Assembly (NCBI RefSeq): GCF_003050615.1 | Contig: NZ_NWBU01000016.1 | Coordinates: forward strand, 1-64,000 | DNA: 64,000 nucleotides | Direction of reading: 5' to 3' | Source of the DNA: Sphingomonas oleivorans | GTDB taxonomy: Bacteria; Pseudomonadota; Alphaproteobacteria; Sphingomonadales; Sphingomonadaceae | Part shown: piece after piece, positions 23,625-32,541 of the stretch | Position numbering within the stretch: the stretch's first letter is position 1 | Layout of the letters: each line of letters opens with the position of its first letter | Translations under genes and position numbers: made by a program | The notes under the pieces: generated by a model | The model's input: the letters and a program-made list of their open reading frames with translations, nothing else | Told to the model about the DNA's origin: nothing | The model's database searches: none

Positions 23625-23815
23625 GTCACTCCCAAGAGCTGCCTTCGGAGGTAGGCTGACTCTGTGCGCCGCCTCGGACAAGCAGATAAAAATATCTTTC
23701 AGATGTCCGCGAGCGTCGCCGCGCTCGGCCTACTCCCTTGGACGCCAATCATGGGGTTCGGGAGCGGTGTCGCAAGCCGGCTTACCCGACAGCGCGGGGA
23801 AGGAGGAAGACGAAC

Positions 23816-24037
23816 ATGGGCAAGAACCAGCATGTGGTGCCGCACGAAGGCGGCTGGGCGGTTCGCGGAGCGGGCAACGAGCGCGCGACGTCGGTGCACG
23901 AGACGCAGGCTGCTGCGAACGAGGCGGCACGCGGCATCGCGCAGAATCAGCATAGCGAGCTGCTGATCCATGGCCGCAACGGCCAGATCCGCGAGCGCGA
24001 CAGCTTTGGCGGCGATCCCTTCCCGCCGCGCGGCTGA
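23816..24037 (+). CDS. DUF2188 small protein
   Basis: The 73-residue protein fits the DUF2188 family along its whole length (HVVPHEGGWAVRGAGNERAT, later SELLIHGRNGQIRERDSFG and DPFPP). The function of the family is not established. A strong ribosome-binding site (AAGGAGG, 9 bases upstream) supports the ATG at 23816; the longer frame upstream has no support. The next small gene follows after 50 bases with its own AAGGAG, so the two are probably co-expressed and abundant. Confidence 0.85.
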   Translation: MGKNQHVVPHEGGWAVRGAGNERATSVHETQAAANEAARGIAQNQHSELLIHGRNGQIRERDSFGGDPFPPRG

Positions 24038-24087
24038 GCAACCCCGGGGCCGCGCACCCGCGCGGCCCCAACCGCAAGGAGTGCATT

Positions 24088-24300
24088 ATGGCAAAAGGCA
24101 GAAGTGGTAGCTCGTTCCGCAGTGCAATCAGCGGGCGCTTCGTGACGGCGAAGCACGGCAAGGCATCGCCGCACACGACCGTGTTCGAGCGGTCGGGCGG
24201 CGGCAGCACGGGCGGCATGTACCGGAGCGCGATCAGCGGCCGGTTCGTAACGAACGCGCACGGCAAGCGCAGCCCTAACACCACGATCAAGGACAGCTGA
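24088..24300 (+). CDS. Small protein made of two copies of an RSAISGRFVT repeat
   Basis: The 70 residues consist of two near-identical units. FRSAISGRFVTAKHGKASPH is followed by TT and, after a Gly/Ser linker, YRSAISGRFVTNAHGKRSPN and TT. This is an internal duplication of about 25 residues. It is basic and glycine rich with no membrane span. I recall short proteins with a YRSA(I/V)SGR(F/Y)VT motif in other proteobacteria but know no function. AAGGAG lies 8 bases before the ATG. Confidence 0.75.
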   Translation: MAKGRSGSSFRSAISGRFVTAKHGKASPHTTVFERSGGGSTGGMYRSAISGRFVTNAHGKRSPNTTIKDS

Positions 24301-24303
24301 AGG

Positions 24304-24330
24304 AAGGCGGTCGGCAACGGCCGCCTTTCT
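24304..24330 (+). terminator. Intrinsic terminator after the small-protein pair
   Basis: A 7-bp stem AAGGCGG (24304-24310) pairs with CCGCCTT (24321-24327) and is followed by a short T-rich stretch (TTTCTGTC). It begins three bases after the stop codon. Confidence 0.7.
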
Positions 24331-24617
24331 GTCACTCACGAATCCTATCTTCTTTACCGCTGCCAGCTTTTGGGGATGCCGGAAAGGGCCGCGAACGGCG
24401 ACAACTGGGGCGCAAACCCGCCGTTGTGCACGCCATTCTACGCCAGAGCACTACCACTCGTTGAAGTGGCATTACATTACTTGGGGCCCACGCGCAGATT
24501 GTTCCTATGAAACAACGAAGTAGGCTGGTGGATGGCAGACTAAAGGCAGACGAAACGGCAGTCAAGCGAAGGCGAAAATTACCGCCGAAACTACGCTATT
24601 GCCGCCGTTTGTATCCG
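24331..24617. other. Gene-free stretch between the accessory island and the guaA 3' end
   Basis: This region has lower GC than its surroundings in places and no convincing gene. The short plus-strand frame from 24507 runs antisense into guaA and has no family resemblance. No tRNA, integrase fragment, insertion sequence or clear inverted repeat is visible. It directly adjoins the guaA stop codon. Confidence 0.6.
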
Positions 24618-26177
24618 TCACTCCCACTCGATCGTGCCGGGCGGCTTAGACGTATAATCGTAGGTCACGCGGTTGATGCCGGAAACCTCGTTGACGATGC
24701 GGGTGGCGACGCGGGACAGGAAGCTCGCGTCGAAGGGGAAGATGTCCGCCGTCATGCCATCCGTCGAGGTGACGGCGCGCAGCGCGCAGACCGAGTCGTA
24801 GGTGCGGTAATCGCCCATCACGCCCACGGTGCGGACCGGGAGCAGCACCGCAAAAGCCTGCCAGATCGCATCATAGAGGCCGGCATTGCGGATCTCCTCC
24901 AGATAGATGGCATCCGCCTTGCGGAGAATATCGCAACGCTCCTTGGTGACTTCGCCCGGGATGCGGATGGCGAGGCCCGGCCCCGGGAAGGGATGGCGAC
25001 CGACGAAGATGTCGGGCAGCCCCAGCTCGCGGCCAAGCTCGCGCACCTCATCCTTGAAGAGCTCGCGCAGCGGCTCGACCAGCTTCATATGCATCCGCTC
25101 GGGCAGGCCGCCGACATTGTGGTGGCTCTTGATCGTGACCGAGGGACCGCCGGTGAAGCTGACGCTTTCGATCACATCCGGATAGAGAGTGCCCTGGGCG
25201 AGGAATTCGGCGCCGCCAATCTTCTTCGCCTCGCTTTCGAACACGTCGATGAAGGTCTTGCCGATGAACTTGCGCTTGGCCTCCGGATCGGTGACGCCCT
25301 TGAGGCCGTTCAGGAACAGCGTCTCGGCATTCACATGGACGAGTGGGATGCCATAATGTTCGCGGAAGAGGCTGACGACCTGATCCGCCTCGCCCATCCG
25401 CATCAGGCCATGATCGACGAACACGCAGGTGAGCTGATCGCCGATCGCCTCATGGATCAGCACCGCCGCCACCGCCGAATCGACGCCGCCGGAAAGGCCG
25501 CAGATCACCTTGCCGTCGCCCACCTGCTCGCGAATCTCGGCGATCTTGGCAGCGCGGAATTCGGCCATGGTCCAGTCGCCGGCAAGGCCGCAGACATGGC
25601 GCGCGAAATTGGCGATCAGCTTGCCGCCGTCGGGGGTATGGACCACCTCCGGATGGAACTGCACGCCGAAGAAGCGGCGCGCCTCGTCCGAAGTGACGGC
25701 ATAGGGCGCGCCTTCGGAGATGGCGATGGGATGGAAGCCCTCGGGCAACCGATCGACCTTGTCGCCATGGCTCATCCACACCTGATGGCGCTCGCCTTCC
25801 TTCCAGAGGCCATCGAACAGCGCCGAGCGGCCGACCACCTCGATGAAGGCACGGCCGAATTCGCCGGTGGTGCCGGGGATCACCGAGCCGCCGAGCTGCT
25901 GGCACATCGTCTGCTGGCCATAGCAGATGCCGAGAATCGGGATGCCCGCCTCGAAGAAACGCTGCGGCGCGCGGGGGCTGTCATCCGTATGCACGGAGGC
26001 AGGGCCGCCGGACAGGATGATGCCCTTGGGCTTCAGCCGATCGAAGGCGGCATCGGCGGCGTTGAAGGGAGCAATTTCGGAATAGACCCCGGCCTCGCGC
26101 ACGCGCCGCGCGATGAGCTGGGTCACCTGGCTGCCGAAATCGACGATGAGGATGCAGTCTTGCGGGTGGGCGGTCAT
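24618..26177 (-). CDS. guaA: GMP synthase (glutamine-hydrolysing)
   Basis: GuaA converts XMP to GMP using glutamine and ATP. The 519 residues contain a class I glutamine amidotransferase domain with catalytic Cys85 (GICYGQQ), His175 and Glu177 (FHPEVVH). The ATP pyrophosphatase loop GLSGGVDS is at residues 227-234, and the C-terminal dimerisation domain ends in GTIEWE. All are complete. The last codons and stop (minus strand GAGTGGGAGTGA) form the conserved 3' end that integrative elements often use as an attachment site. Confidence 0.98.
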   Translation of the reverse strand: MTAHPQDCILIVDFGSQVTQLIARRVREAGVYSEIAPFNAADAAFDRLKPKGIILSGGPASVHTDDSPRAPQRFFEAGIPILGICYGQQTMCQQLGGSVIPGTTGEFGRAFIEVVGRSALFDGLWKEGERHQVWMSHGDKVDRLPEGFHPIAISEGAPYAVTSDEARRFFGVQFHPEVVHTPDGGKLIANFARHVCGLAGDWTMAEFRAAKIAEIREQVGDGKVICGLSGGVDSAVAAVLIHEAIGDQLTCVFVDHGLMRMGEADQVVSLFREHYGIPLVHVNAETLFLNGLKGVTDPEAKRKFIGKTFIDVFESEAKKIGGAEFLAQGTLYPDVIESVSFTGGPSVTIKSHHNVGGLPERMHMKLVEPLRELFKDEVRELGRELGLPDIFVGRHPFPGPGLAIRIPGEVTKERCDILRKADAIYLEEIRNAGLYDAIWQAFAVLLPVRTVGVMGDYRTYDSVCALRAVTSTDGMTADIFPFDASFLSRVATRIVNEVSGINRVTYDYTSKPPGTIEWE

Positions 26178-26203
26178 GCCGCTCGATAGTTTTTGCGCGC
26201 GGC

Positions 26204-26263
26204 CCTGTCCAGCACTCGTCTGCCCAGCATTCGTCTGCCCAGCATTCGTCTGCCCAGCATTCG
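26204..26263. repeat. Four tandem copies of a 15-bp repeat upstream of guaA
   Basis: Three perfect copies of TCTGCCCAGCATTCG (26219-26263) are preceded by one copy with three mismatches (26204-26218). The array lies 27 bp upstream of the guaA start and 97 bp before the divergent chemoreceptor-like gene. It is in the shared promoter region, so copy number changes could alter either promoter. Confidence 0.9.
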
Positions 26264-26359
26264 CCCGCCATCGCGCAGCCGGCGGCGCGGCGGAATGGCA
26301 TAAACATCTTCTTTACCGAGATGATCGCAAGCTGAGCGGGCCCAATTTCCGGAGATCCG

Positions 26360-27418
26360 ATGCCGCGTCGAATCCGATCCCTGCTCGCCACGCTGCGCGA
26401 CGAGGTGCAGCTTTATGCCGACCAGAGCGAGAAGATCGCCGGCCGGACCAACCTGCTCGCGCTCAACGCAACGATCGAGGCGGCGCGTTCCGGCGAGGCG
26501 GGGCGCGGCTTTTCGGTGGTGGCGCAGGAGGTGAAGGCGCTCGCCAACCAGGCGCGCGGCAGCGCCGCCGCCTTCCGCGCGGACGTGCTCGACCGGCTGG
26601 CGCTCGGCGCGCGCATCGCCGACGAGATGGTGGCGGAGATTGAGGGCGCGCAATTGATCGAGCTGGCCCATTCGATCATCCAGAACATCACCCGCATGAT
26701 CTATGCGCGCAGTGTCGATCTGCGGATGCTGGCGACCGATCCGGCGATCATCGCGGCGATGCGTGGGGGCAGCCCCGCTCTGGCCGAAACCGCGCTCGAC
26801 CGGCTGCGGCTGATGAGCCATTATTCGCCCTTCTACCTCAACGCCTTCATCGCCTCCCCCGCCGGACAGATCATGCTTTCGGCGGACGAGAATGCGCGCG
26901 TGCGCGCCGCCGACGTGTCGGATGCCGCCCAGTTCAACCTGGCGATGGCGAGCCGGCGGCGGGGCGACTGGTTCACCGACGAGATCTGGCGCAACCCCTG
27001 GTCCGGAAACCGCGCCGTGCTCGTATTCGTCGCCCCGATCCATGCGCCGGACATGGACGACCAGCCGCCGCTCGGCGTGCTTTATTTCGAATTCGACTGG
27101 GAAAAGCAGGTCGATGCGCTGATCCGCGACCGGCTGATGTGCAGCGAGGCGGAGGACGGGCGGACCCGCATCACCATCGTCGATCATCAAGGCAAGCTGG
27201 TGGGATCGTCCTGGGGAGGGCAATTCGGCGAGCCGGTGCCGCTGCCGCCGGGCAAGATGCGCGGATCCGAAGCGCGCGCGGAATCGGTTGCGGCCTTCGC
27301 CCAGGCGCAGCCCTTCCACGGTTTCGACGGGCTCGGCCTGCGCTGCCTGATCGAACAGCGCATGCCGAACGAGGCGGATGTGGCCGAGGTGCTGCGCTTA
27401 ACGCGGCACGCAGCGTAG
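26360..27418 (+). CDS. Soluble chemoreceptor-like protein: MCP signalling hairpin followed by PDC/Cache-like sensor
   Basis: The 352 residues begin with the tip of the methyl-accepting protein signalling hairpin ([20 protein letters not shown], then [17 protein letters not shown], residues ~28-66), the part that binds CheA and CheW. The long flanking coiled coil, HAMP domain, membrane spans and methylation helices are missing. Residues ~110-330 look like a PDC/Cache-type ligand-binding domain. This is the reverse of normal chemoreceptor order and predicts a cytosolic sensor. GGAG 6 bases upstream supports the ATG. It may modulate CheA or another partner, but target and ligand are unknown. Confidence 0.75.
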   Translation: MPRRIRSLLATLRDEVQLYADQSEKIAGRTNLLALNATIEAARSGEAGRGFSVVAQEVKALANQARGSAAAFRADVLDRLALGARIADEMVAEIEGAQLIELAHSIIQNITRMIYARSVDLRMLATDPAIIAAMRGGSPALAETALDRLRLMSHYSPFYLNAFIASPAGQIMLSADENARVRAADVSDAAQFNLAMASRRRGDWFTDEIWRNPWSGNRAVLVFVAPIHAPDMDDQPPLGVLYFEFDWEKQVDALIRDRLMCSEAEDGRTRITIVDHQGKLVGSSWGGQFGEPVPLPPGKMRGSEARAESVAAFAQAQPFHGFDGLGLRCLIEQRMPNEADVAEVLRLTRHAA

Positions 27419-27460
27419 CACTGCCCCCGCAACGATCCCCTCATCCCTGTGGAGACATGG

Positions 27461-27480
27461 GCCCCGGCCTGCGCCGGGGC
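27461..27480. terminator. Bidirectional hairpin between convergent genes
   Basis: GCCCCGGC (27461-27468) and GCCGGGGC (27473-27480) form an 8-bp perfect stem with a 4-base loop, between the chemoreceptor-like gene and the prolyl oligopeptidase gene. The surrounding AGACATGGG...GCGACGATC context resembles a degenerate copy at 14751-14789, so it is also a dispersed repeat. Confidence 0.6.
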
Positions 27481-27490
27481 GACGATCCTG

Positions 27491-29674
27491 TTAGTGAGCG
27501 GCGGGAAGATCGAGGCCCGTCCAGCGGGCGGTGAAGGCCCATAGATCGGCATATTCCTCGATGATCTTGTCGGTCGGCTTGCCCGATCCATGGCCGGCGC
27601 GCGTCTCGATACGGATCAGATGCGGCTTGGTGCCGATCGCCGCCGCCTGAAGCGCCGCCGCATATTTGAAGCTGTGTCCGGGGACCACCCGATCATCCGT
27701 ATCGGCGGTCGTGACCAAGATTGCGGGATAATCCGTGCCGCCATGGACATTATGATAGGGCGAATAGGCGCGCAGCACCTTGAAATCCGTCTCCTTGCCC
27801 GGATCGCCATAATCATCGACCCAGTAGCGGCCGGCGGTGAAGCGGTTGAAGCGCAGCATGTCCATCACGCCCACCGCCGGCAGGCCAACCGCGAACAGAT
27901 CCGGCCGCTGGTTGACGACCGCGCCGACGAGCAGCCCGCCATTGGAGCCGCCGCGCACGGCGAGCTTGCCGCGCGTCGTGACGCCCTCGGCGATCAGATA
28001 TTCGCCCGCGGCGATGAAATCGTCGAACACATTCTGCTTCTGGGCGAGCCGGCCGCCATCATGCCAGGCCTTGCCATATTCGCCCCCGCCGCGGATCGAG
28101 GCCTGCGCATAGACGCCGCCCGCCTCCATCCAAGCGAGATTGGCGGGCGAGAAGGCCGGCGTCACCGAAATGTTGAACCCGCCATAGCCATAGAGGATGG
28201 TGGGTGCCCCGCCCTTCAGGTCCAGCCCCTTCTTGTGGACGACGAACAGCGGCACGCGCGTGCCGTCCTTCGACGTGTAGAAGCGCTGCGATACCTCATA
28301 ATCGGCGGGGTTGAACGCCGTCCGGGGCTGGGCGAAGACGGTCGCCCGGCCGGTGGCGGTATCGTAACGATAGATTGTCGTCGGCGCATTGAAGCTGGTG
28401 AAGGAGAAGAAGGTCTCCGGATCGCCCGGCTCGCCACCGAAGCCGCCGATGCTGCCGATCCCCGGCAAGGCGACATCGCCCGCGGGCTTGCCGTCGAGCG
28501 TAGCCAGCTTCGCCACGCCCTTGGCATCGCTCAGATAGGTGAGGACAAGCTTGTCCCCGATGATCGCGGCGCCATCCAGCGTGGCGGCCGTCTCGGGCAC
28601 GATCTCCGCCAGCTTGAGCGAGGGCGAAGCCACGTCGATCGTCACGACGCGCTGGCGCGGAGCATCACGATTGGTGAGGAAATAGAAAAGGCTGCCCTTA
28701 TTGCCGGCAAGCTCCCAATTATTCTCGAGCCCGCCGATCAGCGTGCGCGGCGCCACGCCCGGCCGGGTGAGATCGATGAGCGTGATCTCGTAGCGCGCAT
28801 CCGTGCCCTCGGCGGAGGTGATGACCAGCCATTTGCCGTCATCCGTCACCTGCCCCGTATGGCTGAGCTTGGGGCGGTCGGGCGTGGCATAGACCTTGAT
28901 GTCGGCCGATTGCGGCGTGCCGAGCTTGTGGAAATAGAGCGTCTGATCGAGGTTCAGCGACTGGAACTGCTGACCGGCCTCGGGCTCCGCGAAGCGCGAA
29001 TAGAAGAAGCCCTTGCCGTCCTTCGTCCAGGCGAGCGCGGTGAACTTGGCCCATTTGATCTCATCCGCCATCGGCTGTCCCGTGGCGACGTCGAGCACCT
29101 TCAGCGTGCGCCAGTCGGTGCCGCCATCCTGAATGGCATAGACGAGATATTTGCCGTCCTTGGAGGGCTTCCATTCAGCGAGCGCGGTCGCGCCGTCCTT
29201 GGCCCAGGGATTGGGATCGATCAGCAGGCGCGGCGTGCCATCCAACCCGTCGCGTACATAGAGAACCGCCTGGTTCTGAAGCCCGCTGTTGCGCATGTAG
29301 AAATAGCGCGTGCCCGCCTTCACGGGCAGGCCGAAGCGCTCATAATCATAAAGCGCCTTCAGGCGGCCAGCGAAGGCGGCGCGGCCGGGCAGCGTCTGGA
29401 GATAGGCGTCGGTCACGCCATTCTGCGCCGTCACCCAGTCGCGCACCTTGGCATCGACGCGCACGTCATTTTCGAGCCAGCGATAGGGATCGGCGATCGC
29501 TTCGCCGAACTGGGTTTCGGATATGTCGCCCTTCGCGGTCTGCGGATAGGCGAGGCGGAATTGCGAGGCGGCGGGCAGCGTATCGGGCATGGCCGGACGA
29601 GACAGCTCCATGGCGAGGGACGGGCCGGCGATCGCGGCCGTCGACAGGAGGAACGCGAAAGCGAGCGACTTCAT
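27491..29674 (-). CDS. Prolyl oligopeptidase family protein (S9A), exported
   Basis: This 727-residue serine peptidase has a Sec signal peptide (MKSLAFAFLLSTAAIAGPSLA), so it acts in the periplasm. An N-terminal S9 beta-propeller (about residues 90-450) precedes the alpha/beta hydrolase domain with the nucleophile motif RGGSNGGLLVG. The acid lies near TTADTDDRVVPGHSFKYA and the catalytic His in RAGHGSGKPT. Substrates are short proline-containing peptides in this family. Length and domain order are standard. It is on the same strand as the ribosomal run but separated from rplQ by a strong hairpin. Confidence 0.93.
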   Translation of the reverse strand: MKSLAFAFLLSTAAIAGPSLAMELSRPAMPDTLPAASQFRLAYPQTAKGDISETQFGEAIADPYRWLENDVRVDAKVRDWVTAQNGVTDAYLQTLPGRAAFAGRLKALYDYERFGLPVKAGTRYFYMRNSGLQNQAVLYVRDGLDGTPRLLIDPNPWAKDGATALAEWKPSKDGKYLVYAIQDGGTDWRTLKVLDVATGQPMADEIKWAKFTALAWTKDGKGFFYSRFAEPEAGQQFQSLNLDQTLYFHKLGTPQSADIKVYATPDRPKLSHTGQVTDDGKWLVITSAEGTDARYEITLIDLTRPGVAPRTLIGGLENNWELAGNKGSLFYFLTNRDAPRQRVVTIDVASPSLKLAEIVPETAATLDGAAIIGDKLVLTYLSDAKGVAKLATLDGKPAGDVALPGIGSIGGFGGEPGDPETFFSFTSFNAPTTIYRYDTATGRATVFAQPRTAFNPADYEVSQRFYTSKDGTRVPLFVVHKKGLDLKGGAPTILYGYGGFNISVTPAFSPANLAWMEAGGVYAQASIRGGGEYGKAWHDGGRLAQKQNVFDDFIAAGEYLIAEGVTTRGKLAVRGGSNGGLLVGAVVNQRPDLFAVGLPAVGVMDMLRFNRFTAGRYWVDDYGDPGKETDFKVLRAYSPYHNVHGGTDYPAILVTTADTDDRVVPGHSFKYAAALQAAAIGTKPHLIRIETRAGHGSGKPTDKIIEEYADLWAFTARWTGLDLPAAH

Positions 29675-29701
29675 TCAGGAAACCCCCTCCGGAAACGGAA
29701 A

Positions 29702-29725
29702 GGCCGGAGACTAACGTCCCCGGCC
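29702..29725 (-). terminator. Terminator of the ribosomal protein run, after rplQ
   Basis: GGCCGG and CCGGCC arms, reinforced by inner GAC/GTC pairs, form a stem across 29702-29725. On the minus strand it is followed by TTTCC. It lies about 30 bases past the rplQ stop. Confidence 0.75.
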
Positions 29726-29756
29726 CCTCGTTCAAGCCAATCCGGAAAGAGCTGGA

Positions 29757-30179
29757 TCAGGCCGCTTCGGCCTCGTCCTCGTCGGACTGCACCGGGCCCG
29801 AATCCTGACCCTTGGCCGAAACGTCGCGATCGACGAACTCGATGATCGCGATCGGCGCCGCGTCGGACGCACGGATGCCCGCCTTGATCACGCGGGTATA
29901 GCCGCCGTTGCGATCCTTGTAGCGCTCGGCCAGCACGTCGAAGAGCTTCTTGAGCTGCGTGTCGTCGAGCAGGCGCGCATGGGCCAGACGACGATTGGCG
30001 AGGCCGCCCTTCTTCGCGAGCGTCACCAGCTTCTCCACATAGGGGCGAAGCTCCTTCGCCTTGGCGAGCGTGGTGGTGATCTGCTCATGCTTGATCAGCG
30101 CCGCCGCCTGATTGCGGAAAAGCGCGGTGCGGTGGCTGGCGGTACGCTGCAGCTTACGGCCGCCTACACGATGACGCAT
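29757..30179 (-). CDS. rplQ: 50S ribosomal protein L17
   Basis: The 140-residue L17 starts with the conserved [20 protein letters not shown] and carries the [20 protein letters not shown] block. The C-terminus has an acidic extension (SDEDEAEAA) of the type seen in alphaproteobacteria. It is the last gene of the ribosomal run. The 180-base gap to rpoA is unusually long and contains three hairpins. Confidence 0.97.
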   Translation of the reverse strand: MRHRVGGRKLQRTASHRTALFRNQAAALIKHEQITTTLAKAKELRPYVEKLVTLAKKGGLANRRLAHARLLDDTQLKKLFDVLAERYKDRNGGYTRVIKAGIRASDAAPIAIIEFVDRDVSAKGQDSGPVQSDEDEAEAA

Positions 30180-30261
30180 ATTTCATTCCTTCATGTTTGT
30201 TCAGGGGCCGTTTCAGGTACCCCGGACCAGGCGGCGACGCGGACCGCCCAACCAAATCGTC

Positions 30262-30361
30262 ATGCCAGCGAAGGCTGGCATCCATCCGAACTCACCCTCC
30301 GCACGACCCGCGGAGGGCCCCCCGCCTTCGCTGGGGCGACGCGCTCCCGAGGGAGCGCGTC
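30262..30361. repeat. Three consecutive hairpins between rpoA and rplQ
   Basis: Three perfect stems follow one another: ATGCCAGC/GCTGGCAT (30262-30281), CCCTCCGC/GCGGAGGG (30295-30317) and GACGCGCTCCC/GGGAGCGCGTC (30338-30361). The last overlaps the rpoA stop codon. None is followed by a clear T-run. They look like intergenic palindromic repeats that may also set rpoA:rplQ mRNA ratios. Confidence 0.75.
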
Positions 30362-31421
30362 AGAATTCCTGTTCGAGCTTCTTGGCCATTTCCTCGATAT
30401 TCTCGGGCGGCCAGCCGGGGATTTCCATGCCCAGACGCAGACCCATCGAGGCAAGGACCTCCTTGATCTCGTTGAGCGACTTGCGGCCGAAATTCGGCGT
30501 ACGCAGCATCTCCGCCTCGGTCTTCTGCACGAGATCGCCGATATAGATGATGTTGTCGTTCTTGAGGCAGTTGGCCGAACGCACCGAAAGCTCGAGTTCG
30601 TCCACCTTCTTGAGGAGGTAGCGGTTGAGCTGGTTCGCATCGCTCTCCGGCTCCGCACCGCCCGCCGGGACGGCCGCGACACCGACCGGCGCCGCAGCCG
30701 GAACCATGCCCTCGTCGAAATGGACGAAGAGCTGGAGCTGATCCTGCAGGATGCGCGCCGAATAGGCGATCGCATCGTCCGGCGTGACGGTGCCGTCGGT
30801 TTCGACGGTGAGCGTCAGCTTGTCGTAATCCAGCTCCTGCCCGACGCGGGTGTTCTCGACCTTGTAGGCGACCTGGCGTACCGGCGAGTAGAGCGCATCG
30901 ACCGGGATCAGGCCGATCGGGGCGTCGGCCGGGCGGTTGCTGGCGGACGGGACATAGCCCTTGCCGACATCGGCCGTGAGCTCCATGTTGAGCGTCGCGC
31001 CCTGATCGAGGTGACAGAGCACCAGATCGGGGTTCATCACCTCGATATCGCCCGAGGTGGCGATATCCCCGGCAGTGACCTCGGCCGGGCCGGTCACGGA
31101 AAGCTGGAGCCGGCGCGGCCCCTCACCCTGCATGCGCAGCGCGATCTGCTTCACGTTCAGCACGATGTCGGTCACATCCTCGCGCACGCCGGCGAGCGAG
31201 GAGAATTCGTGAAGGACATTCTCGATCTTGATCGAGGTGACGGCAGCGCCCTGCAGCGAGGAGAGCAGCACGCGACGCAGCGCATTGCCGAGCGTCAGGC
31301 CGAAACCGCGCTCGAGCGGCTCGGCAACGAAGGTCGCCTTGCGCTTGCCATCGCCACCGGCCTTCTTCTCGATGCCGTTGGGCTTCTTCAATTCCTGCCA
31401 GTTCTTGGCGTTGACGGCCAT
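30360..31421 (-). CDS. rpoA: RNA polymerase alpha subunit
   Basis: RpoA nucleates RNA polymerase assembly and contacts activators. The ATG at 31421 ([14 protein letters not shown], 353 residues) has AAGGGG 7 bases upstream; the frame extends 8 codons further but without support. The N-terminal domain contains [20 protein letters not shown]. The C-terminal domain ([20 protein letters not shown], then [21 protein letters not shown]) is intact for UP-element binding. A longer linker around [20 protein letters not shown] precedes it. Confidence 0.98.
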   Translation of the reverse strand: MAVNAKNWQELKKPNGIEKKAGGDGKRKATFVAEPLERGFGLTLGNALRRVLLSSLQGAAVTSIKIENVLHEFSSLAGVREDVTDIVLNVKQIALRMQGEGPRRLQLSVTGPAEVTAGDIATSGDIEVMNPDLVLCHLDQGATLNMELTADVGKGYVPSASNRPADAPIGLIPVDALYSPVRQVAYKVENTRVGQELDYDKLTLTVETDGTVTPDDAIAYSARILQDQLQLFVHFDEGMVPAAAPVGVAAVPAGGAEPESDANQLNRYLLKKVDELELSVRSANCLKNDNIIYIGDLVQKTEAEMLRTPNFGRKSLNEIKEVLASMGLRLGMEIPGWPPENIEEMAKKLEQEF

Positions 31422-31513
31422 GTTGTTCCCCTTGGGGTTGGGCACGGGGTGCGTCCACCCCGGCCGGAAAACAGAATCTGAGAGGGGGCGAAAAAGGCCG
31501 CCCCCGGGCAGGA

Positions 31514-31903
31514 TCAGACGCGGCGACGCTTGGAGGGGCGGACGCCATTATGGGGGATCGGCGTCACGTCGCGGATGGACGTGATGTGGAATCCGACCGC
31601 CTGGAGCGCGCGCAGCGCCGATTCACGACCCGACCCCGGGCCCTTCACCTCGACTTCGAGGGTACGCACGCCATGTTCGGCGGCCTTCTTGCCGGCATCC
31701 TCGGCGGCGACCTGGGCGGCATAGGGAGTCGACTTGCGGCTGCCCTTGAAGCCCATCATGCCGGCGGACGACCAGGAGATGGCGTTGCCCTGAGCATCGG
31801 TGATGGTGATCATGGTGTTGTTGAAGCTGGCGTTCACATGCGCGACGCCGGCGGTGATGTTCTTGCGCTCGCGCCGCTTAATGCGCTGAGGTTCGCGTGC
31901 CAT
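31514..31903 (-). CDS. rpsK: 30S ribosomal protein S11
   Basis: The 129-residue S11 has the core [20 protein letters not shown] and ends with [12 protein letters not shown], both standard. It lies between rpsM and rpoA. No rpsD follows, as is usual in alphaproteobacteria, where S4 is encoded elsewhere. Confidence 0.98.
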   Translation of the reverse strand: MAREPQRIKRRERKNITAGVAHVNASFNNTMITITDAQGNAISWSSAGMMGFKGSRKSTPYAAQVAAEDAGKKAAEHGVRTLEVEVKGPGSGRESALRALQAVGFHITSIRDVTPIPHNGVRPSKRRRV

Positions 31904-31980
31904 ATCTCGAATATCCTACCTGAAGGAGCCCATTCGGCCGATCGTGGCACGCAGGGCGCACCACCGAACGGCCTGGCTCA

Positions 31981-32349
31981 TCACTTCTTCTTGCCGGCGA
32001 TCGGCTTGGCCTTGCCCTTGCGGGTGCGCGCATTGGTGTGCGTGCGCTGGCCGCGGACGGGGAGCCCCTTGCGGTGGCGGAGGCCGCGATAGCAGGCCAG
32101 ATCCATCAGGCGCTTGATGTTCATCGCCACCTGGCGGCGAAGATCACCTTCCACCGTATAGCCCGCGTCGATCGTCTCACGGATCTGCAGGACTTCCTGG
32201 TCCGACAGGTCCTGCACGCGACGCTCCGGCGTGATGCCGAGCTTGGCGGTGATTTCCTTGGCCTTGGCCGGGCCGATGCCATGAATGTAGGTCAGCGCGA
32301 TTTCGACGCGCTTGTTGGTCGGGATATTGACACCCGCAATACGTGCCAC
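31981..32349 (-). CDS. rpsM: 30S ribosomal protein S13
   Basis: S13 starts at a GTG (32349) giving [20 protein letters not shown], 122 residues. An AGGAG 9 bases upstream supports this over the longer frame. The C-terminus [13 protein letters not shown] is the expected basic tail. A TTGACA-type promoter and a hairpin leader lie in the 190-base gap upstream, so the rpsM-rpsK-rpoA-rplQ block can be transcribed independently of the rest. Confidence 0.97.
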   Translation of the reverse strand: MARIAGVNIPTNKRVEIALTYIHGIGPAKAKEITAKLGITPERRVQDLSDQEVLQIRETIDAGYTVEGDLRRQVAMNIKRLMDLACYRGLRHRKGLPVRGQRTHTNARTRKGKAKPIAGKKK

Positions 32350-32429
32350 TGTACTTTTCTCCTGCTCCACGGGGCGACTGGGCCGGCCACCCCATCTCGA
32401 CGCTTCACCGCAATGATCGATGCAATAGC

Positions 32430-32458
32430 AAAACCGGCGCACGCTAAAGCGCCGCCGG
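32430..32458 (-). terminator. Attenuator-like hairpin in the rpsM leader
   Basis: CCGGCG and CGCCGG arms (32434-32439 with 32453-32458) form a GC-rich stem followed, on the minus strand, by TTTT. It lies about 15-45 bases after the predicted transcription start and 80 bases before rpsM, so it would act as a leader attenuator rather than as an end-of-gene terminator. Confidence 0.55.
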
Positions 32459-32480
32459 CAACCGATCTGCGGGACGGGGC

Positions 32481-32509
32481 GCCATAGTCCCCCTTCCCGA
32501 TCCTGTCAA
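32481..32509 (-). promoter_or_regulatory. Sigma-70 type promoter of rpsM-rpsK-rpoA-rplQ
   Basis: On the minus strand TTGACA (32504-32509) is followed after 17 bases by TATGGC (32481-32486). The -35 is consensus and the -10 fits the alphaproteobacterial TATRNC form. The start would be near 32474. Confidence 0.75.
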
Positions 32510-32541
32510 GCAATCGAAAAGCGATTCCTATTCACCCGCAC

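Noticed and set aside
23626-23634. TCACTCCCA, partly matching the guaA 3' end TCACTCCCACTC, as a possible att repeat
   Set aside because: Only 9 bases match, it lies inside the sigma-like gene region, and no integrase is in view. Chance cannot be excluded.
24507-26189. Long plus-strand open frame antisense to guaA
   Set aside because: GC-rich genomes give long antisense frames. Its sequence is His/Arg/Glu-rich nonsense, while guaA on the other strand is unambiguous.
25981-26391. Minus-strand frame with repeated ADECW peptides upstream of guaA
   Set aside because: It is the translation of the 15-bp tandem repeat in a frame different from guaA and has no start signal or family resemblance.
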